DNA of 64,000 nt from DT-111 sp965263225 (GTDB lineage: Bacteria > Bacteroidota > Bacteroidia > Chitinophagales > Saprospiraceae): contig CBDHHG010000046.1 in the NCBI GenBank assembly GCA_965263225.1, positions 62,001 through 126,000 on the forward strand, written 5' to 3'. Shown here piece after piece: positions 1 to 9,700 of the stretch. Position 1 is the stretch's first letter. The number at the start of each line of letters is the position of its first letter. Under the pieces are notes generated by a model, which made no database searches, had not been told where the DNA came from, and saw only the letters and a program-made list of their open reading frames with translations. The position numbers and the translations under genes were made by a program.

Positions 1-750
1 TATTGGCGCTCAGTTATTAATGCTTATGAACCTCTTGATACTCCTCCAGAAATTGAAGTAGCAGCCAGCGCTGAGGTTTCCTTAAACTTAAGCCCGTCAC
101 TTACCACAGCTTTATTGACGGAGGTCCATCAGGCATATAACACAGAGATCAATGATATACTCCTAGCCGCTTTATTTGAGACGCTCTCAAATTGGACCCA
201 AAGAGAACACTTAGTTATTGGCTTGGAAGGGCATGGTCGAGAACAATTGGGGAAACCGATAGATATTTCTTCCACAGTAGGCTGGTTTACCAGTTTGTAT
301 CCAGTTTTATTTTCTCGGGACAGCCAACGAGATATCCAAACTCAGATTATCGCAACCAAGGAACAGATAAGGAGTATTCCCCATAAAGGTCTAGGGTACG
401 GCTTACTAAAGTACTTGCAGTCTGGCGAAGATTGGCCAAAGGGGCAAGCTTGGGATATTACTTTCAACTACCTAGGACAGCTAGATCATACCCTCCAAAT
501 GGAAGGCGTTTGGCCAGCAGCAGAAAACATTGGCGCAATGTCCAGTCTCAACAATAGAGATGCTGCTAAAATAGCAGTCAACTGTGCGGTGCAAGGAGGT
601 GTCTTGGTGGTAGATTGGTCTTATGCTGCGGATCTATTTCCGCGCGAAGAGATGAAGGACTTGGCAGAGGAATATCTGGCCAATCTGGAATTCGTGATTT
701 TACATTGCCAAGCACAAACACAAGCGACCTTAACGCCAGCGGATTACGGA
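1..750 (+). other. NRPS epimerization domain, C-terminal part (upstream module)
   Basis: The translated stretch carries late E-domain motifs (EGHGRE near 226, a TVGWFTSLYP-type motif near 274, and FNYLGQ near 466). The HHxxxDG motif and the A and T domains of this module lie outside the window. The E domain means that the residue passed to the Asp module has D configuration, which agrees with the DCL-type C domain that follows. Confidence 0.9.
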
Positions 751-3700
751 CTTTCTGGATACCTAACTCACCGAGAACTGATCGATTTTCTTGCCCACTT
801 GCCTGTCAAGCAGGAGGGAATGAAGCTGCCAGAAGCACTTTACCCCTTAAGCCCTTTGCAAGCAGGCATGTTGTTTCATGAGTTGTTTAAATCGGAAGCG
901 GGGCTCTACATCAATCAATTTGTATGTGATTTTTGGAATTTGAAGCCCGAAACGCTTAAAGTTGCATTGCAAGCTCTTTTGAATAAGCATACAGCCCTAC
1001 GCACAGCCTTCTTTCACGAAGACTTTGAGCATCCCTTGCAGGGCGTATTTGCAAACGTAGAACTTCCTTTTCAGATCGTAGATTACACAAAACTATCTGA
1101 AAAGGAACAGGATGCTATGATTACTTCCGTCTTGGCGGAGGATCGGCTTACTCCTTTTAATATAGCACGTCCACCCCTGATGCGCTTTACGCTATTCCAA
1201 TTGACAGCGGAAAAATATAGACTGGTTTGGACGCATCATCATATTATTTGTGATGGGTGGTCAAGCCCAGTCATGATGAATGAGGTTTTACAGAACTACT
1301 TCCAGTTGGACAAGGGGCTAACCCTTACCCCTCCAAAGGAAGATCGCTACCAGGATTACATTCAATACATCGAGCGTAGAAATAAAGAAGCACAGCGGAA
1401 TTTCTGGAGTACTTACCTAGCTGATTTGGACAAGCCAACACTTCTCCCTTTTGTACAGGATGGGGTGGAACGAAACAAAGGAGGGCTGGCCGTGCAGACG
1501 GAGTGGCTCCGCTTTGATGGAGGCTTTAGTAAGAAGGTTCAGGCGTTCTCCCGACAACACCATATTACCATCAATTCGCTATTACAGGGCGTGTGGGCTT
1601 ACTTGTTATCCAGGTATACCGGACAGGATCAAGTCTGTTTTGGCGTGACTGTGTCTGGTCGACCAACGGATCTGCTTAATGCCACGGAACGAGTTGGACT
1701 CTATATTAACACGATTCCGCTAGTCAGTACCATCCCCCCTGCCGCAAATGTACTGGCATGGTTAAATGAACTACAGAAGGGCCATACTTTAGCCAGAGAT
1801 TATCAATACTCTGCGCTGAATGATATTCAGAGATGGCAAGGACTGCAAGGAGACTTGTTTGATAGCATCCTGGTATTTGAAAATTATCCAGAACAGATCG
1901 ACGAGCAACCGAATGGGGAGAATGGATTAAGCATAGGTGCTTCCTTTTCCCAACGGACTACCAATTATCTGCTCACCATCACGGTAGATGCTGGTGCTCG
2001 TCTGAATATAGAATTCAACTACAATGGTGAATTGCTGGATAAGCAACGAATCAAAACGATAAAAGAACATTTTGGACGGATTCTTGAGCAGATAGTCTTG
2101 GAACCATCCTTGTTGGTACGTGAATTGAAGTTGTTATCTACAGCGGATTATGAAGCCTTGCTCAAACTGGCGACCCCTGGCAGTAGTGAAGCCAATCAAG
2201 AGGATACGGTTGTTTCTCTGTTTGAAGCTTATGCAGCCAAGGCTCCTGATCAACTAGCAGTGGTTTGTGGAGATGGTACATTGACCTATAGTGCGCTTAA
2301 TACCAAGGCCAATCAACTCGCTACTTATCTCAAGGATACCTATGCAATAGGCAGAGGTGATCTGGTGGGCATACTAATGGACAGATCTGAACAGCTGGCT
2401 GTGGCCATGCTCGCCGTAATGAAAGCTGGAGCCGCTTACGTTCCCATTGATATTAACTTCCCGTCCAATCGAAAACTCTATATCCTGGGGGATGCCAAGC
2501 CTAAGGCCCTGTTAACGGAGCCACTTCATTTTGAAGCCATTAGAGAGCAATATACAGGAGCAGTGGAGTACTTGACTGAGCGTCTGTCTACTTTGCCAGC
2601 TTGTTCCCAAAATTTACCGCTGCAAGCGGATGCGAAGGATTTAATCTATGTGATCTATACTTCAGGCTCTACGGGCCAACCCAAAGGCGTGTTGATCGAA
2701 CATCATTCTATCATCAATTATGTGCAGGGTATCCAAAGGATCACGAATCTACAGGAAGGGGCTTACTATGCTTCTATTACCGATATCAGTACAGATTTGG
2801 GGAATACGGCCGTTTTCAGTGCACTCTGTCTGGGGGGAACGATTGACCTCATCAAGAAAGAACTTCTTGAGGATCCGATTGCCTTCTTTGACTATTGTCG
2901 AAAGCGCACCATAGACCTGATCAAATTTACCCCAACCTTATTGAGTGCTCTCCTGCCTTCCGCTCGACAAAAGAAAGTAACTTTCACCCATCTACTACTA
3001 GGAGGAGAGGCTTCTAGCTGGGATCTGGTAGCTGATATTCGCACTCACTTTAAGGTAGAAAAGATCATCAATCATTATGGTCCAACGGAGACAACCATTG
3101 GAGTATTGGTGAATGATTTGACCCATCCAAAGGAAGAGGTGGCGATAGCACCGCCCATAGGACAACCTATTCTGAATACCCGAGCCTATATCTTGGATGA
3201 ACAATTGCGCCCAGCGCCCGTAGGTTGTATCGGACGAATTTACTTAGGGGGAGCTGGCTTAGCCAGAGGGTATCTAAACCGGCCTGCTTTGACGGCAGAT
3301 CGTTTTATTCCGGATCCCTTTAGGGATGCTGCCCGCGTATATGATACAGGAGATTTAGGCCGCTGGTTGCCCGATGGCAAAATTGAATTTTTGGGCCGGA
3401 AAGATAATCAGGTTAAAATCAGAGGTTATCGAGTTGAATTGGGAGAAATTGAACAGACTATTCTTCAGCATAAAGAAATTCAACAATGTATTGTCGATGC
3501 AAAACGAAATCAGAAAGGAGAGGCTGTATTAGTGGCTTATGTCGTCGGCAGACCAGGATTTGATCAGTCGAAACTAAAAGAAGAGCTACAGGCACAGTTG
3601 CCGCCTCATATGATCCCAACCTACTGGATCACGCTCGATCAATTGCCCCGTACGGCCAATGATAAAGTAGACCGGAAAGCATTGCCCGACATTGATCCAA

Positions 3701-6700
3701 AATTGATGGATCGAAAGGCGTACCAGGCACCAGAAACAGCTACCGAAAAAACGATTGCTCATATTTGGGAACGCTTACTAGCCATAGAACAAGTTGGGTT
3801 ATCTGACGACTTCTTTGCCTTAGGAGGACATTCTCTACTAGCCATGCGTCTAGTGGCTGCGATACGCAAAGAACTCCAGGTTCACCTGTCAGTGAAAGCC
3901 ATATTCAACCATCCTACTATTGAAGAATTGGTCCATCATATCTCTTCCCTTACAGATCATTCGGCTTTACCCGAAGTGACGAGAAGAGCAGAAATAACAT
4001 TGGCCCCACTTTCCTATGCACAGGAGCGGCTTTGGTTTATCGACCAATTTGAGGGAAGTCTAGCCTATCATATTCCCAGATACCTGAAGCTTTCTGGGGA
4101 AGTAGATGTAGAAGCCTTGGAGTTGGCCTTTCGAGCCATTATTGATCGCCATGAAGTATTACGTACCGTTTATGTGGAGGAAGAAGGCCAGGCCTTTCAG
4201 CGCGTCCAAGATGCTGAAAACTGGAGCCTAAAGATTATGCCTTCCGGCGAGCTCCAAGAACCAGATTGGGTAGCTAAGGAAATCCAGTGTCCATTTGACT
4301 TGACCAAAGATTTTATGCTGCGCGCTTACTTAATGGCTGTGCAGCCCGATGAATACCAGCTTTTGATTATCATGCATCATATCGCTGCTGATGGTTGGTC
4401 CACGGCTATCATTGTAGATGAATTGGTGAGTAATTACACGTACTATCGAGCGGGACAAACTGTCAACAATACCTCCTTACCTATTCAATACGCAGATTAT
4501 GCACAGTGGCAAAGAACTCACCTAACGGCAGATCATTTGCAAGCTGAAGTAGAGTGGTGGGAGGCACAATTGTCTGGTTTGACACCTTTAAACTTGCCTA
4601 CGGACTTTAGTCGGCCCCCTATCCGCTTAGATGAAGGCCGAACCAGAAGTTTTCTGTTGGAAAAATCGTTGGTAGATCAATTGCAAGCCCTGGCTGACAC
4701 GAATGAGGTAACGCTATTTATGACGGTATTGGCTGCTTTCAAAGTACTCTTACATCGTTATAGCGGTCAGACGGACATCGCTCTTGGCGTGCCAGTGGCT
4801 AATCGAGATCAGATGGAGGTAGAGGGGCTAATTGGATTTTTTGTGAATACGCTGGTCTTGCGAACTGACCTTTCAGGAGAACCTTCTTTCGAGGACTTGC
4901 TGGGGCAAGTTCGAAAAAATACCCTGTCAGCTTATAGCCATCAGCAACTGCCTTTTGAGAAGGTGGTTGAACAAATAGTCAAAGAACGAGATCCTAGTAC
5001 ACCCCCCTTGTTCCAGGTCATGTTTGCTTGGAATAATAATCAGCCAGTTAATGAAATAGCGATCGACGGCTTAGACATAAGTGGTATTGATTTCGAGCAT
5101 AAGCTGGCCATGTTTGACCTCACTTTTACACTAACACCTAGTGACAAAGGATTGGAAGTTAGCATTAACTATTGTACGGCTCTGTTCGCTGAGGCTACCA
5201 TCAAAAGGATGGAAAACCACATACGGAACTTACTCCAATCAGTAGTAAAGGACAGCCGGGAAAAAATCAGTAGGCTATCATTGATGGATAGGTCGGAAAG
5301 GCAGCAAATTTTAACAGAATATAACCCAGCGCCGACCGATTTTCCCGCTAACAAAACAGTTGTAGATCTCTTTGAGGAGCAAGTACGTAAGCATCCCGAG
5401 GCACTAGCCATTGGCTGGGGCGAGAAGAAGATGTCTTACCAAGCGTTTGACGTACAGGTCAACCGATTAGCCAATTACTTGCAGCAGCAAGGAGTGACTG
5501 AAGGACAAGTTGTAGCCATTGCGCTGGACAAGGAGCCTGATATGTTGATTGGAATATGGGCTATCCTGAAAACCGGAGCGGCTTATTTACCGATCGATAT
5601 CGAATATCCCACTAGGCGAGTTGAGTATATTATAAAGGAAAGTGCTGCGGTACTCTTACTGTCCAAGGCAACCATCTTACAAGACTGGCAACTTCCTACA
5701 GCGATTGCTTGTATCGAATTAGATAACCGGATCGAACTTGTCGCTAATCAGGCCAATACTGCGCCGCCTACGACGCGAAACCCAGAACACTTGGCTTATG
5801 TGCTCTACACTTCCGGCTCAACGGGCAGACCCAAGGCTTGTACGATAAGTCATAGGAATCTGGTCAATCACAACCATTGGATGTGGCATGAGTTTGGCTT
5901 TGGGGTGGGAGAAAAGATTTTACAAAGAACCACCTATATTTTTGATGCATCAGTATGGGAGCTGAGTATGCCGTTTTGTTATGGCGCGAGTCTCCACTTA
6001 TGTGAGCGAGAAGCGGCTTATGATGCGGAAGCTTTAGTTGCACTAATCCAAGAACATCAAATCTCAACCATACAGTTTGTCCCCAGTATTCTGGAAGCAT
6101 TCGTAAATCATCTAGATGTAGATAATACAATACATTTTCCAGCTCTAAAACGCATTTTCTGTGGAGGAGCAGCCCTTTCTCCCTCGCTAGTGAGTCGATT
6201 TCACAAGCAGGTAAGCTGTAACTTACACAATCTATATGGTCCCTCAGAAGCAACGATTGATGTGTGTTTCAAAACGCTTACCCCAGCACAGCTTAGCGAA
6301 GTCTCCATTCCCATAGGGAAGCCCATTGCCAATTGCAGATTATATGTGCTAGATCAGCATCAGCAATTACAAGCAGTGGGTATACCAGGCGAACTGTATG
6401 TAGCTGGCGCACCTGTAGGTAATGGATATCTTAATCGACCAGATTTGACGGCTGAGCGTTTTATGGCGGATACTTTTTACGAGGGACAGGTGTGCTATAA
6501 GACAGGTGACTTGGCCAAATGGTCAGCTTCAGGGGATTTGATTTACCTTGGCCGAGCTGATGATCAAGTTAAAATCAGAGGGCTACGCATTGAATTGGGC
6601 GAGATAGAGCAAATTTTGCAAATGGCCGAAGCTGTGCGAGAATGTGCCGTACTTGTGCGTACAGATTCCCAAGGAGAAAAGCACCTGCTAGCTTATTACA

Positions 6701-9700
6701 CTGCTACTTCTGCCACTTCCTCAGAAGAGCTGGAATCCTTTCTGCTGTCCCACTTGCCTATCTACATGGTGCCAAGACGTTGGATGCAACTGGAAGTGAT
6801 GCCTGTAAAACTAAATGGTAAGATCGATCGACAATCACTTCCTGAGTTAGATTTGTTTGGTGAAGTTGACAAAACTCCGAAAGTACCTCAAACGGCAACG
6901 GAAGTGAAGGTGATGGCAATCTGGGAATCACTGTTGAAAGTGGACTCCTTGAGTATTGAAGACGATTTCTTCCGTGTAGGGGGACATTCCCTGATGGCTG
7001 TTCGCCTTTGTTCTGCCATTAAGAAGGAATTAGGCGTTCGCCTCACAGTTAAAGATATCTTTACCTATAGCACCATTACTACCTTGGCCCAGTATCTGGA
7101 TGCCCTTAATCCAAGACCTCAACTGCCTAGCATAGTGAAGATGAACCAGCCTGATGGACCGCTGCCACTATCTTTCGCACAAGAACGACTCTGGTTTATA
7201 GATCAATTGGAAGGTACCCAACATTACCACATACCGACCGTACTTCGTCTGAAAGGAAAATTGGATGCATCGGCCCTTGCCTTTGCCTTCTATAGCGTAA
7301 TTACACGACATGAGGTGCTGAAAACATTGTATCGCCAAAAGGAGGGAACTGCTTATCAGTATTTAACTTCAGCGAAGGATTGGACTATCCGGCAGATTGA
7401 TCCAGAAGAACGGCCATTGAAGGAGGTAATCCAGGAAGAATTTTCTCACTCCTTTGATTTAGAAAAGGAGCTCCCAATACGAGTTTCGCTCATAAAAGAA
7501 TCTCCTCACACTCATTTGTTGCTCATAAACCTACACCATATTGCCGCTGATGGATGGTCAATGAGCATCCTGATCCAGGAACTGGTCGAGGGTTATCGCG
7601 CTCGACTTGAAAGAAGAACAACAACATGGTCAACACTGAACTTACAATATCATGACTATGCGGCATGGCAAAGAGAATATCTGACGAAAGAGGTCATGTC
7701 GGATAAATTGGATTGGTGGGCTTTACGACTTCAGGATTTATCGCCCCTAGAGTTGCCCACCGATTTTTCAAGACCATCTATTCAAAGTACCAGGGGAGGA
7801 AAATGCTCCTTTGAAGTAGGACTCCCTACCAAAAATGCTTTGCAACAATTAAGCCATAAAGCGGGAGCTACGGCCTTCATAACCTTATTGACTGCTTTTA
7901 AAGCTTGGTTGCATCGCTATACTGGGCAACAGGATATTGTGGTGGGGACGCCCGTAGCCAATCGAAATGATAAGGATCTGGAGAACTTGATCGGCTTTTT
8001 TGTGAATACGATTGTATTACGTACACAATGGGATGGAGACCCCCGCTTTATCGATTTATTGGAACAGATTAAAACAGGAACCATATCGGCACTTTCGTAT
8101 CAGGATGTGCCTTTTGAAAAGGTAGTGGAGCGCTTGGACCCAAAAAGGGATTTAAGCCGCTCCCCACTTTTCCAGGTGATGTTTATCTATGATAATATCC
8201 CTTCGGAGGATACGATTGAATTACCTGAACTTGAACTTTCCTCGGTCAAACTTCCACAGCAACATACCAAGTTCGATTTGACTTGTACGGTGGCTCAAAC
8301 ACAAGAATCGATTCGGATTGAACTGGAGTTCTGTCGAGATTTATTTGCTGAAGAGACCATCCTCAGGATGGGACAGCACTTTACACAACTTTTGACTGAT
8401 GCGTTCTTGCATCCGCATAAGAGACTCAGTCAACTGGACTTGATGTCTCCGGAAGAACAACACCAAGTGGTTAAGGAGTTTAACCATACCGCAACAACGT
8501 ATCCGCTGGATAAATCACTGGTAGACCTCTTTTTAGAGCAGGTTAACCGTACCCCTAATGCGATTGCATTAGTTTTCCGGGAACATTCAATGACTTATCT
8601 GGAATTGGATCAGGAGTCCAACCAATTTGCACAACAACTGATTGATCGCGGCTTGAGATCGAGAGAACTCGTGGCTCTATTTGTCGATCGATCCTTGGAA
8701 ATGATGGTGGCCCTTTGGGGAATACTAAAGGCAGGTGGTACATATGTACCAATTGATCCGGAATACCCTTCAGATCGGATTTCCTACATCTTGACTGATA
8801 CCTCAGCCAGATGGATCATCTCCGATGAAAATAATATTGCAAAACTTACCAAGATATCAGGTCCCTCGCGGACTTTAATTAACATTAACGCCATTAATAG
8901 TCATGTAAAGTCTTGTGCCCTTCCCACAGTCACTATTGATAGCAGCTCGGCAGCCTATGTAATTTACACATCAGGTTCCACTGGTCGACCCAAAGGGGTT
9001 GTCAATGAGCATGCTGGGGTAGTAAACCGATTGTGCTGGGCACAAGATTACTTTGACCTTGGCGATCAAGATACTATTTTACAAAAGACGACCTATAGCT
9101 TTGATGTATCCGTCTGGGAGCTGTTTTGGCCCTCTTTGGTCGGTGCGAAGCTGGTCATAGCTGAACCAGATGGGCATAAGGATGCCCAGTATCTGCTGGA
9201 AACAATTGAACGATATGAGGTAACGACTATACACTTTGTGCCTTCTATGCTAGAGGCCTTTCTTACTGCCATTGAAAGTGGTAATTGTAAAAGCCTTCAG
9301 CGTGTCATCTGTAGTGGGGAGGCCTTACGATGGAACCAGGTTAAACTACATAGGGCTAAACTGGGGGAAACTCCTCTCTTCAATCTATATGGACCTACCG
9401 AAGCTGCTATTGATGTTACAGCTTGGGCTGTTCCTACGAAGGAGATACTGCCATATAGTGTGCCGATTGGAAGCCCTGTAGCCAATACGCAAATGTATGT
9501 CTTGGATAAACACCTCCAGCCGGTTCCCATTGGTGTTCCCGGCGAACTTCATATTGGAGGAGCGCAAGTGGCTAGGGGTTACTTGAATCGACCATTACTT
9601 ACCTCAGAAAAATTTATCACTGATCCCTTTGAACAAGGGGGAGCCTTGTATAAGACCGGCGATGTTGCAAAGTGGCTGCCAAATGGAAACCTTTTATATC

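Noticed and set aside
5864..6253. Antisense open frame of 129 codons
   Set aside because: It lies opposite conserved adenylation-domain coding sequence and shows no recognisable domain or start context; a shadow frame.
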